8,000 nucleotides of DNA. It comes from Bacilli bacterium. Its GTDB lineage: Bacteria > Bacillota > Bacilli > Tumebacillales > JAQBPP01. Positions 1 to 5,614 of the stretch are shown here, one piece after another (position 1 is the first letter of the stretch; each line of letters starts with the position of its first letter). A program made the translations under genes and the position numbers. The DNA lies in NCBI GenBank assembly GCA_028287455.1, contig JAQBPP010000122.1, positions 1 through 8,000 of the forward strand. Reading direction: 5' to 3'. The notes beneath the pieces are model-generated. The model saw only the letters and a list, made by a program, of their open reading frames with translations. It did no database searches and was not told the origin of the DNA.

Positions 1-512
1 AAGATGCCGATCGGCACGTTGAGCCAGAAAATTAATCGCCAGTTCCAATACTCCACAAAATACCCGCCAATGGTGGGTCCCAGCGCAGGGGCAATCAGCA
101 TTGGAACCCCCATTAACCCCATCGCCAGCGGCAGCTCCTCTTTAGTGAACGTGTGCTGTACGATTGACATCGCCAACGGCATAATCATGCCGCCGCCAAT
201 CGCCTGCAAAATGCGAAATGCAATCAGACTATCAATATTCCATGCCAGTGCGCACAGCACTGACCCAGAGGTAAACACGACCAGACTCCATAAATAGATC
301 CGTTTCATGCCGCGTGTATCTGCCAAATAGGCAGTTAATGGTTCAAACAGTCCGATGGTCATCATGTAAGCTGTGATTACATATTGCGTTAGATGAATGT
401 CCGATCCAAACTTGGTCATGATATCCGGAACCGCGACATTCACGATCGTCAAGTCCATCAGATCCATCGTAAGCCCTGCGACTACCGCAATTAATATAAG
501 CCACTTTCGCAT
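1..512 (-). CDS. DHA2-type MFS multidrug transporter, N-terminal part (cut by window edge)
   Basis: Minus-strand reading frame open from ATG at 512 to the window edge, giving 170 residues of a normally 450-500 residue protein, so roughly the first five or six membrane segments. Proton-driven drug export across the cytoplasmic membrane is the family role; the actual substrate cannot be told. Visible signatures are the TM1 motif MDLTIVNVAVPD with Asp20, the cytoplasmic loop 2-3 motif A (LADTRGMKR, residues 63-71), the TM4 motif FRILQAIGGGMIMPL with Arg100, and the antiporter motif C (GVPMLIAPALGPTIGGY, residues 135-151). These together are typical of the 14-TM EmrB/QacA branch, but the C-terminal half needed to confirm 14 segments lies outside. 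GGAGGG at 518-523 sits 5 nt before the ATG. The gene diverges from the flippase gene; no linked regulator is visible. Confidence 0.9.
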   Translation of the reverse strand, partial: MRKWLILIAVVAGLTMDLMDLTIVNVAVPDIMTKFGSDIHLTQYVITAYMMTIGLFEPLTAYLADTRGMKRIYLWSLVVFTSGSVLCALAWNIDSLIAFRILQAIGGGMIMPLAMSIVQHTFTKEELPLAMGLMGVPMLIAPALGPTIGGYFVEYWNWRLIFWLNVPIGI

Positions 513-547
513 AAAATCCCTCCACTTTGTTCAAAGAGGCCGTACGG

Positions 548-576
548 AGTATAGCACGTGTTGGACTGATTGAAAA
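548..576 (-). promoter_or_regulatory. Candidate sigma-A promoter of the MFS transporter gene
   Basis: Read on the minus strand, TTTTCA (571-576; 4 of 6 to TTGACA) is followed by a 17-nt spacer and TATACT (548-553; 5 of 6 to TATAAT). The spacer ends in TGC, giving an extended -10. The start of transcription would fall near 541, inside the 8-bp palindrome CCGTACGG (540-547), leaving a 5' leader of about 30 nt. This is the best vegetative promoter match I found in the window, judged by eye. Confidence 0.5.
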
Positions 577-644
577 GATTGGCATGGAAACAAATCCTGG
601 AGAATAGTCTTGTTAAATAAGACTTGTGTACTAGCTGTCGGATT

Positions 645-650
645 GGGAGG
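645..650 (+). promoter_or_regulatory. Ribosome binding site deciding the flippase start
   Basis: GGGAGG lies 7 nt before GTG at 658. The same frame is open further upstream to a TTG at 610, but that codon lacks a comparable site, and family-like sequence (SRESFLRGALLLI) begins right after the GTG. The GTG at 658 is therefore the preferred start. Confidence 0.75.
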
Positions 651-657
651 TTGGACC

Positions 658-2235
658 GTGTCCAGAGAATCATTTTTAAGAGGTGCCCTTCTGCTGATAA
701 TTGCCAGCATCACTACCAAGATTTTAGGCATGGTCATGCAGGTCATTGTTAACCGGCTGCTTGGGCCGGAAGGGTTTGGATTGTTTCGCACCGTTTGGCC
801 CTTGCTTGGATTGATCTTCACCCTGTCTACCGTTGGATTGCCAACCGCTTTAGCCAAAGTGATTGCGGAGGCCATCGCCCTCGGTGATGAAGCCAAAGTA
901 CGCCGTGCCATGCGGTTTTCCGGCTTTATTGTGATTGTGTTATCGATCATTTTCAGCGCAAGTTTGATTATGATCGCGCCTTCACTGTCCAGTAAATGGC
1001 TCGATCCACGTTCGTATCCCGCGGTAGTGGCACTTGCGATCTGGGTGCCGATTATCAATTTCTCCTGGATCGTGCGCAACTTCTATATGGGGATCCAGAA
1101 CCAAACCCACCCCTCGATCGCCTGGATCGTCGAAACAGTAGCCCGTACAGCCGTTACGATCCCGCTTGTGTATTGGGCAAATCAGTTTGGGCTAAAGTAT
1201 GCGGCAGCTGCCGTCATGACTGGGATCGGCATTGGGGAATTGTGCGGGTTTCTCTACATGTATTGGAAGTACCGCAGGAAAGACCGTCACCTCCACAATT
1301 TGCCGCCGCTCGAAGGCAAACCCGAAACTTCCAGCCGCACCGTACGGGCACTGGCGCAGATTGCCGTACCCACCACGTTCAAGAATATTTTGGGTACCAT
1401 GGCTTATGCAGCAGAGCCGTTGATCCTGTATGCCGCTTTTGCCAATGTTGGAGTGGACAAAGGTCCAGCGACCAGGCTCTATGGCTCGCTTGGCATGGCG
1501 ATCTCGCTGCTGCTTTTACCAACCGTTTTATCTTCCGTGTTATCCACCGTCTTAGTGCCGGCAGTGTCAGAAGCGGCCGCTTTGAATAATTCAGCAGTGA
1601 TAAAACGCCGGCTCTACCAAACCATTCGCGAGACGCTCATGATCGGCCTGCCTGCGACTATCCTGTTTCTGATCATGGGCCATGATGTGGCAGTATCCCT
1701 TTATCGCGATCCGCTCGCCGGTGACTTGTTGATGTATCTGGCGCCCATCTGCATTTTCATTTATCTGCGGGAGCCGCTCGCAGGAATCCTGCAAGGGCTG
1801 AACAAGGCCGGGATCTCCACGGTCGTTTCGCTAACCGGCAGCGCGATTCGTATGGCTTGCATCTATTATTTTGTCAGCAAGCCGGGACTTGGCATCTATG
1901 GCTTGGCAGACTCCACAGCGATTGCTGCAATTCTAAGCACGATTCTATACTTTTTCTTCGTGAAACGATATGTCTCCATTTATGTAGATTGGGCCGACTC
2001 TGTTAAATTGTTGACAGCCACCGCCTTGTTTGCGTTCATTGTCTATCAGACCAAAATGGCACTGTCGTCCTCCACACCGGGTACGCGCGTGATTACCGCA
2101 CTGGTGATCGGATTTATCGTTTATTTGATCGCGCTGCTGCTGCTGAGAGTCATTCGGCCGCATACGCTGGAGAAAATCCCGAAAATCGGCACTGGTTTGG
2201 CGAAATTGCTGCGCCAGATTCCAATTCTCCGGTAA
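658..2235 (+). CDS. SpoVB/MurJ-like polysaccharide (lipid-linked precursor) flippase
   Basis: A 525-residue polytopic membrane protein of the MOP superfamily, within the usual 500-540 residues. Such proteins flip undecaprenyl-linked sugar precursors across the cytoplasmic membrane; in Bacillus the closest relatives are SpoVB, needed for spore cortex, and YtgP/MurJ, the lipid II flippase. The N-terminus (FLRGALLLIIASITTKILGM, then NRLLGPEGFGLFR at residues 32-44) and the TM2 segment with VGLPTALAKVIAE (59-71) follow the SpoVB pattern. A second diagnostic stretch is GMAISLLLLPTVLSSVLSTV (279-298), followed by PAVSEA (301-306). A positively charged cytoplasmic loop with RRKDRHLHN (206-214) separates the two halves. 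The start is GTG 658; the TAA stop is at 2233-2235. It is monocistronic and convergent with the ABC permease. Whether it serves cortex, wall or capsule cannot be decided from sequence. Confidence 0.85.
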   Translation: MSRESFLRGALLLIIASITTKILGMVMQVIVNRLLGPEGFGLFRTVWPLLGLIFTLSTVGLPTALAKVIAEAIALGDEAKVRRAMRFSGFIVIVLSIIFSASLIMIAPSLSSKWLDPRSYPAVVALAIWVPIINFSWIVRNFYMGIQNQTHPSIAWIVETVARTAVTIPLVYWANQFGLKYAAAAVMTGIGIGELCGFLYMYWKYRRKDRHLHNLPPLEGKPETSSRTVRALAQIAVPTTFKNILGTMAYAAEPLILYAAFANVGVDKGPATRLYGSLGMAISLLLLPTVLSSVLSTVLVPAVSEAAALNNSAVIKRRLYQTIRETLMIGLPATILFLIMGHDVAVSLYRDPLAGDLLMYLAPICIFIYLREPLAGILQGLNKAGISTVVSLTGSAIRMACIYYFVSKPGLGIYGLADSTAIAAILSTILYFFFVKRYVSIYVDWADSVKLLTATALFAFIVYQTKMALSSSTPGTRVITALVIGFIVYLIALLLLRVIRPHTLEKIPKIGTGLAKLLRQIPILR

Positions 2236-2268
2236 TGCCCAGTTCAGGGCGACACTCCAAACGATTGC

Positions 2269-3468
2269 TCAGGCGCGGAACAGAACTTCCTCACGTGAAT
2301 AGATACGAACCACAAACCAGATGGCGATCACTGCGTAAATGAGTGTGGTGACAGCAGCCAATCCGGCAGCGTTCCATGCGTTGTTCACATGCAGCAGCAA
2401 TGTTTTAATCGCAATCAGCGGACCTAAAAACGGAACAGCATAGGTCGCAACGTTAATAGAGGAATCAAGTGAACCGCCTGCCGCGCCCGCAATGATCACC
2501 AGCACAATGATCGGCATCGCATAAAGTGAACCCTCTTTGTTCGAACGTGCATAGGTGCCGACCAGAATCAGCAGAGCAGTAAGCAAAAACGCCAGCGGCA
2601 GCAAGATGACAGTCAAATCGAGTACATCTGACAGCGTAAAAGGTACCGCTATCGCTCCTCCACCGCCCATGATCGCTTGCAGCAAGCGCTGCGTGATTAA
2701 GAGGGATATCACCGTGAGAATAATGGATACCACCGACAGCGACAAAGTGGTACTAATTTTTGCCACGGCAATCTCAGTACGGCTCAATTGAGATACCAGC
2801 AAAGTAGCGATTGTGCCCCGCTCCTTTTCTCCTGCCGTGATATCCATCGCAAGCCCCATGCCGCCAGCGACTAATCCGATTACTAACAAATAAGGAACAA
2901 ACGATAAGACCATCGCTGCATCACTATGTGTTCCTGGAGCTTCCACTGCTCGCACCTGGTACGGCGTGAGGATCGACAGGTCGATCCCTTTTGCGGTCAA
3001 TCGCTGGACAATCTGCTCTTGTGTCAATTTCGCTGCAAGCTGGTTAAGTTTATCCAAAGAATGAGCAGAAACGTTGTAACGCGGATCATACTCATAATCG
3101 ATCGCAACATTTTGAAAGCTGCCAGCAGGGTTCGAAGTGACCTTGGCAATGCCTTGAATCGTGCGATCCCGGAGCGCTTGCTCGGGATCTTCAGCAGCTG
3201 CCAAGCGAAAGTCATGGTTTTGGGTGAGCACGCTGCTTACTTCAGTTGCTATTGATGAAGTGGTCGACCCTGCAGCGTCCATGACCACGATCACGGGAAT
3301 TTGCGCATTCACTTGCTCCATCTGCGTTTTGGTAAACAAGCCAATTCCGACTGTCAAGAGCGGGTAATAAAGCAGTGTCATAATAACCAGCATCATCATC
3401 GTTTTCCGATCGCGCAGTGCCCCAATCAGTTCCTTGCGCCACAAGATGCTCATTCGTTTCCAATTCAT
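2269..3468 (-). CDS. ABC-2 type (NatB-like) exporter permease
   Basis: A 399-residue ABC-2 permease, the membrane partner of the adjacent ATPase. The architecture follows NatB: a cytoplasmic N-terminus rich in Lys and Arg (WRKELIGALRDRKT, 10-23), one membrane segment at about 24-46, a large extracytoplasmic domain at about 48-185, then roughly five hydrophobic segments (about 188-210, 240-262, 284-305, 316-333 and 370-388). The motif DITAGEKERGTIATLLVSQL (209-228) is the conserved cytoplasmic coupling region of the NatB/YhaP type. The C-terminus has YSREEVLFR (390-398). The ATG overlaps the ATPase stop as ATGA (3468-3465), indicating translational coupling; the local ribosome site is weak (GGGGA about 9 nt upstream). 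NatAB exports Na+ in Bacillus, but other members move peptides or drugs, so the substrate is left open. Confidence 0.85.
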   Translation of the reverse strand: MNWKRMSILWRKELIGALRDRKTMMMLVIMTLLYYPLLTVGIGLFTKTQMEQVNAQIPVIVVMDAAGSTTSSIATEVSSVLTQNHDFRLAAAEDPEQALRDRTIQGIAKVTSNPAGSFQNVAIDYEYDPRYNVSAHSLDKLNQLAAKLTQEQIVQRLTAKGIDLSILTPYQVRAVEAPGTHSDAAMVLSFVPYLLVIGLVAGGMGLAMDITAGEKERGTIATLLVSQLSRTEIAVAKISTTLSLSVVSIILTVISLLITQRLLQAIMGGGGAIAVPFTLSDVLDLTVILLPLAFLLTALLILVGTYARSNKEGSLYAMPIIVLVIIAGAAGGSLDSSINVATYAVPFLGPLIAIKTLLLHVNNAWNAAGLAAVTTLIYAVIAIWFVVRIYSREEVLFRA

Positions 3469-4202
3469 ACTTCTTCATCCCCTATCAGTCGAAAGAAGAT
3501 TTCATCCATATGCATCAAACCCGTCTGCATTCTGAGTTCATCGAGTGTACCGCTCTGAAACAACGTCCCTTTATGAATAATGCCTATGCGGTCGCACAAC
3601 TGTTCGGCTTCACTCATGATATGCGTAGATAGAATAATGGTTTTGCCTTCACTGCGCAGTTCCCGAATGGTGCGCACCACGGAACGGGCCGCAAACAGAT
3701 CAAGGCCTGTCGTAGGCTCATCAAAAATCACCACAGAAGGATTATGAATGAGCGCCCGCGCAATCGATACCTTCTGCTTCATACCGGTGGAGAATCGATT
3801 GACTCGTCTGTCCAGAAACTCGCCCATGCCTAAGCGCAGGCTGAGTTCTTTGATTCGACGCTCAGTGACTGACGGGGCCATGCCGCTGATGTCAGCGAAA
3901 AAATGCAGCTGCTGCCGCGGGGTAAACCGTTCGTAAATGCCTGTTTCGCTTGAAAGATACCCAATTCGCTTGCGGACTTCGTGCGGCTCACTGCGCACGT
4001 CATATCCATCGACGCGAATCTCCCCTTGATCTGCCTGCATCAATGTGGCTATCATCCGCAGCGTAGTCGTTTTCCCCGCGCCATTGGGGCCGAGCAGCCC
4101 GTATACTTGTCCAGGTTTTGCGGAAAAAGTCACCCGGTCTACGCCGACAACTTCCCCTTTTTTCGTCCTGAATTTTTTGGATAGGTTGACTACTTCTAAC
4201 AT
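3465..4202 (-). CDS. ABC exporter ATPase subunit (NatA-like)
   Basis: A 245-residue nucleotide-binding subunit, standard length, that energises the overlapping permease. Walker A is GPNGAGKT (38-45), the signature is the NatA-style variant FSTGMKQK (137-144) in place of LSGGQ, Walker B is VVIFDEP (157-163) with catalytic Glu162, the D-loop is TTGLD (164-168), and the switch His194 lies in ILSTHIMSEAE. The Q-loop region reads IGYLSSETGIYERFT (80-94) with no Gln, a substitution I recall from NatA relatives, whose equivalent stretch also carries ETGLY. The ATG at 4202 is preceded by AGGAGGT (4208-4214) at 5 nt, one of the strongest sites here. It is first in the two-gene operon; the upstream leader holds a long-range inverted repeat. 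The substrate is unknown. Confidence 0.9.
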   Translation of the reverse strand: MLEVVNLSKKFRTKKGEVVGVDRVTFSAKPGQVYGLLGPNGAGKTTTLRMIATLMQADQGEIRVDGYDVRSEPHEVRKRIGYLSSETGIYERFTPRQQLHFFADISGMAPSVTERRIKELSLRLGMGEFLDRRVNRFSTGMKQKVSIARALIHNPSVVIFDEPTTGLDLFAARSVVRTIRELRSEGKTIILSTHIMSEAEQLCDRIGIIHKGTLFQSGTLDELRMQTGLMHMDEIFFRLIGDEEV

Positions 4203-4381
4203 GGATAACCTCCTGGCTATCTATTGTTCTACGAAACTAACTATGATTCAGCTTGGCAGAAGATTCACAGCTTGTCCACCAGTGATTTCAGCAGAAGATG
4301 ACCCTTTTTCCCTCAAGAAGAAATCAGTCAGTCGTCCCTCCTGTATCAGGGTCATCTGCACTCAACGGTTCCTGTCTACGA
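4203..4381. other. Gene-poor leader of the ABC exporter operon
   Basis: This 179-bp stretch lies between the deacetylase stop and the ATPase start. It holds the AGGAGGT ribosome site of the ATPase, a 10-bp inverted repeat (4296-4305 with 4348-4357), an isolated AGGAGGG on the minus strand (4336-4342) with no ATG, GTG or TTG at usable distance, and a 35-codon minus-strand frame (4248-4355) that I do not call a gene. I see no hairpin followed by a T-tract and no clear sigma-A promoter. The best weak match is GTGAAT, a 17-nt gap and CATAGT on the minus strand close to the ATPase. Confidence 0.5.
4291..4359 (-). repeat. Long-range inverted repeat upstream of the ABC ATPase
   Basis: AGATGACCCT (4296-4305) and its exact reverse complement AGGGTCATCT (4348-4357) form a 10-bp stem around a 42-nt loop. 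Two more pairs (4291-4292 with 4358-4359) form past a 3-nt bulge. No run of T follows on either strand, so it does not look like an intrinsic terminator. It could fold in the mRNA leader of the exporter operon or be the remains of a duplication. Confidence 0.5.
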
Positions 4382-5152
4382 TCACTGATAAGCCGTGATC
4401 CCCACCAATTCAGGAACTGTTCTAAATTGATAGCCCTCCCGCTCCAATGTAGTGATGACATAAGGCAAAGCTTGCACAGTATCCTCAAGGCTTTCCCCAA
4501 CGCCGCCAGCACTGTGCTGCAGAATAATGGAGCCGGGATGTACATGCGCCAAAATATTAGCCGCGACCTGAGCAGCGGTGAGCCCGCTCCAATCCAGACT
4601 ATCCACGTCCCAAAAGATGATTTTGTACCCCAAGCGGCGAATTTGCTCAATCACTGGAACAGACAGCGCGCCGTAGGGCGGACGGAACAACGCCGGCTTC
4701 ACCCCGGCAGTTCTTTGGATGATATCGGAGGTTCGAGTAATCTCACTTTCCACTTCTGCAGGCGTTATGTCGGTCAGCTTCGGATGATCGTACGTGTGGT
4801 TGCCCGCCACGTGGCCTTCCCTGACAATCCGGCGCAATACTTCCGGGTGTGCTTCTGCGCGATGGCCGACGAGGAAGAAAGTTGCATGAACGTTGTAATG
4901 CCGCAGTACGTCCAGTATGCGCGGTGTCCACAGATCGTCCGGTCCATCATCAAACGTCAGAGCCACCTGTCTCACATTAGGCGGACCATGCAAAATGACC
5001 TCACCTGGAAACATCGAGGCATAATCAATGTGCTGTGTGTGTGGAGGCCTGCCGCCGGCTCCTTCTGAGCCGCCTGTTAAAGGTGGTGTTGCTTGCCTTA
5101 TAAAATCCGGATTAAAGTTTGCACTGTGTAAATATGGTTCATACCAAGACAT
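4382..5152 (-). CDS. NodB-type polysaccharide deacetylase (CE4), no signal peptide
   Basis: A 256-residue metal-dependent deacetylase that would remove N- or O-acetyl groups from chitin, peptidoglycan or another glycan. All five CE4 motifs are present: TFDDGP (66-71, catalytic base and metal Asp), HTYDH (119-123, metal His pair), RPPYG (157-161), DVDSLDW (182-188) and LQHSAG (211-216, catalytic His213). The start is ATG 5152, with GGAGGGG (5158-5164) 5 nt upstream. An in-frame ATG at 5197 would add 15 residues (MRIAYCRVGI...) but has no such site. With either start the first 60 residues are polar, rich in Gly and Pro, and lack a signal peptide or membrane anchor. That is unusual for a wall-acting CE4 enzyme and would fit an intracellular or spore-associated role. 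A sigma-K-like -10 lies just upstream. The substrate is unknown. Confidence 0.9.
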   Translation of the reverse strand: MSWYEPYLHSANFNPDFIRQATPPLTGGSEGAGGRPPHTQHIDYASMFPGEVILHGPPNVRQVALTFDDGPDDLWTPRILDVLRHYNVHATFFLVGHRAEAHPEVLRRIVREGHVAGNHTYDHPKLTDITPAEVESEITRTSDIIQRTAGVKPALFRPPYGALSVPVIEQIRRLGYKIIFWDVDSLDWSGLTAAQVAANILAHVHPGSIILQHSAGGVGESLEDTVQALPYVITTLEREGYQFRTVPELVGITAYQ

Positions 5153-5157
5153 ATGTT

Positions 5158-5164
5158 CCCCTCC
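5158..5164 (-). promoter_or_regulatory. Ribosome binding site deciding the deacetylase start
   Basis: On the minus strand GGAGGGG ends 5 nt before ATG 5152. This favours the shorter 256-residue product over the upstream in-frame ATG at 5197. Confidence 0.75.
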
Positions 5165-5183
5165 ATGAATACCTACTCTGCAG

Positions 5184-5211
5184 TAGGCTATGCGCACAAA
5201 CCAGAAAACGC
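5184..5211 (-). promoter_or_regulatory. Candidate sigma-K-like promoter of the deacetylase gene
   Basis: On the minus strand CATAGCCTA (5184-5192) matches the sigma-K -10 pattern CATAnnnTA exactly. Seventeen nt upstream is GC (5210-5211) where AC would be expected. Transcription would begin near 5177, giving a leader of about 25 nt. The -10 overlaps a 6-bp hairpin sequence (5172-5187, CCTACT/AGTAGG with a 4-nt loop). Motif-level evidence only. Confidence 0.3.
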
Positions 5212-5253
5212 TTCACGATTCCTGGCCATTTTTTCAAGTCACGCTTGGAGTGA

Positions 5254-5281
5254 CCAAGGGGGTGATTGCTCACCCCCTTGG
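5254..5281 (-). terminator. Strong hairpin after the YjcZ-family gene (terminator-like, no T-tract)
   Basis: CCAAGGGGGTGA (5254-5265) and TCACCCCCTTGG (5270-5281) form a perfect 12-bp stem. The 4-nt loop reads GCAA on the minus strand, a GNRA-type tetraloop. It begins 12 nt after the stop of the 37-codon gene, so it most likely marks or protects the 3' end of that mRNA. No T-run follows on the minus strand, so intrinsic termination is uncertain. An overlapping alternative stem, CTTGG/CCAAG (5244-5258), would compete with its base. Confidence 0.4.
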
Positions 5282-5292
5282 ACAGTGCAGAA

Positions 5293-5406
5293 TTAGCAAG
5301 GCGCAACTGCTGCAGCGCCGTAACCAGGTACAAGCAAGATAAACAGAACGAAAATAATCAAAAATACAACTGCCCAACGTGTATACCCGCCGAATACTCC
5401 GTACAT
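5293..5406 (-). CDS. YjcZ-family small sporulation protein
   Basis: A 37-residue hydrophobic miniprotein, starting MYGVFGGYTRWAVVFLIIF and ending VPGYGAAAVAPC before TAA at 5293-5295. The layout matches the YjcZ family of Bacillales: a Gly/Tyr-rich start, one membrane helix (about residues 12-26, WAVVFLIIFVLFILL) and a short tail. Members usually run 25-50 residues and are tied to sporulation or spore envelopes; a precise biochemical role is not established as far as I know. GGGGGG (5415-5420) lies 8 nt before the ATG. A sigma-K-like promoter is recognisable at 5471-5498, and a strong hairpin follows the stop. The gene is divergent from queD and lies in tandem with the deacetylase. Its size makes it easy to miss, but start, ribosome site, helix and hairpin agree. 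Confidence 0.8.
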   Translation of the reverse strand: MYGVFGGYTRWAVVFLIIFVLFILLVPGYGAAAVAPC

Positions 5407-5470
5407 GCCAAATACCCCCCAATTCAAATTTCAGGCGCAGACAAAGACATTCAAACTCTGTCACCCTCTC

Positions 5471-5498
5471 TAGTTAATGCGTGGAAAGGCTGTTTGGT
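5471..5498 (-). promoter_or_regulatory. Candidate sigma-K promoter of the YjcZ-family gene
   Basis: On the minus strand AC (5497-5498), a 17-nt spacer and CATTAACTA (5471-5479) match the pattern AC-N17-CATAnnnTA with one mismatch in the -10. The predicted leader is about 60 nt. A late mother-cell promoter fits what is known of the YjcZ family. Confidence 0.35.
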
Positions 5499-5540
5499 CA
5501 GGGCACACGCCCGGGGAATGTAAAACTTGGGCGGGTATGC

Positions 5541-5546
5541 TACTAT
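5541..5546 (+). promoter_or_regulatory. queD: Possible extended -10 element of the queDEC operon
   Basis: TATGC precedes TACTAT (4 of 6 to TATAAT), giving a TGn extended -10. The -35 region (ATGTAA at 5518-5523, 17-nt gap) is poor. Transcription would begin near 5553, just before the leader hairpin. This is the only reasonable sigma-A-like start I see in front of queD. Confidence 0.35.
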
Positions 5547-5561
5547 GAAGTTAGAAGAATG

Positions 5562-5605
5562 GAGCGTACATCCTTGTACGCTCGCTTGAATTTGTGCATA
5601 AAGGA
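5562..5605 (+). promoter_or_regulatory. queD: queD leader hairpin with anti-Shine-Dalgarno loop
   Basis: GAGCGTACA (5562-5570) pairs perfectly with TGTACGCTC (5575-5583) around the loop TCCT (5571-5574). The loop plus the next T (TCCTT, 5571-5575) is complementary to AAGGA (5601-5605) inside the queD Shine-Dalgarno AAAGGAG (5600-5606). The leader RNA could therefore form a pseudoknot that hides the ribosome site. Sequence and loop sizes do not fit the preQ1-I aptamer. The hairpin is certain as sequence; the pseudoknot is inference. Confidence 0.5.
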
Positions 5606-5614
5606 GATAGTTTT

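Noticed and set aside
610..657. Upstream TTG start for the flippase (541 residues)
   Set aside because: No ribosome site before 610, and the extra 16 residues are not family-like. GGGAGG stands 7 nt before GTG 658.
531..1589. Frames of 182 codons (minus) and 197 codons (plus) over the flippase
   Set aside because: Both are shadows of the flippase reading frame, with compositions typical of out-of-frame or antisense translation.
2236..2268. Bidirectional terminator between the convergent flippase and permease genes
   Set aside because: Only a 4-bp GCCC/GGGC pairing (2237-2250) with a 6-nt loop and no T-run was found, too weak to call.
4248..4355. 35-codon minus-strand gene in the exporter leader
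   Set aside because: No adequate ribosome site, the ATG lies inside an inverted-repeat arm, and no family is recognised. It is kept only as part of a low-interest finding.
4203..4381. T-box leader in front of the ABC exporter
   Set aside because: The AGGGTC arm recalled the T-box AGGGTGG sequence, but the conserved box and a terminator/antiterminator pair are missing.
4298..5068. 256-codon plus-strand frame opposite the deacetylase
   Set aside because: It lies antisense to a gene with all five CE4 motifs. Its translation is rich in Arg, Ser and Cys with no recognisable domain, and no ribosome site was seen.
5139..5464. 64-codon minus-strand frames overlapping the YjcZ-family gene and deacetylase start
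   Set aside because: They are in other frames than the two supported genes, cross the strong hairpin, and show no family features.
5501..5533. Mutually exclusive hairpins GGGC/GCCC/GGGC upstream of queD
   Set aside because: The stems are only 4-5 bp and lie upstream of the likely transcript start near 5553, so an RNA switch is unlikely.
5465..5614. PreQ1-I riboswitch upstream of queD
   Set aside because: I see no short GG-rich P1 stem with the long UUC-type loop and A-rich tail ending in a loop-complementary segment. The one hairpin present has a 4-nt loop and a 9-bp stem.
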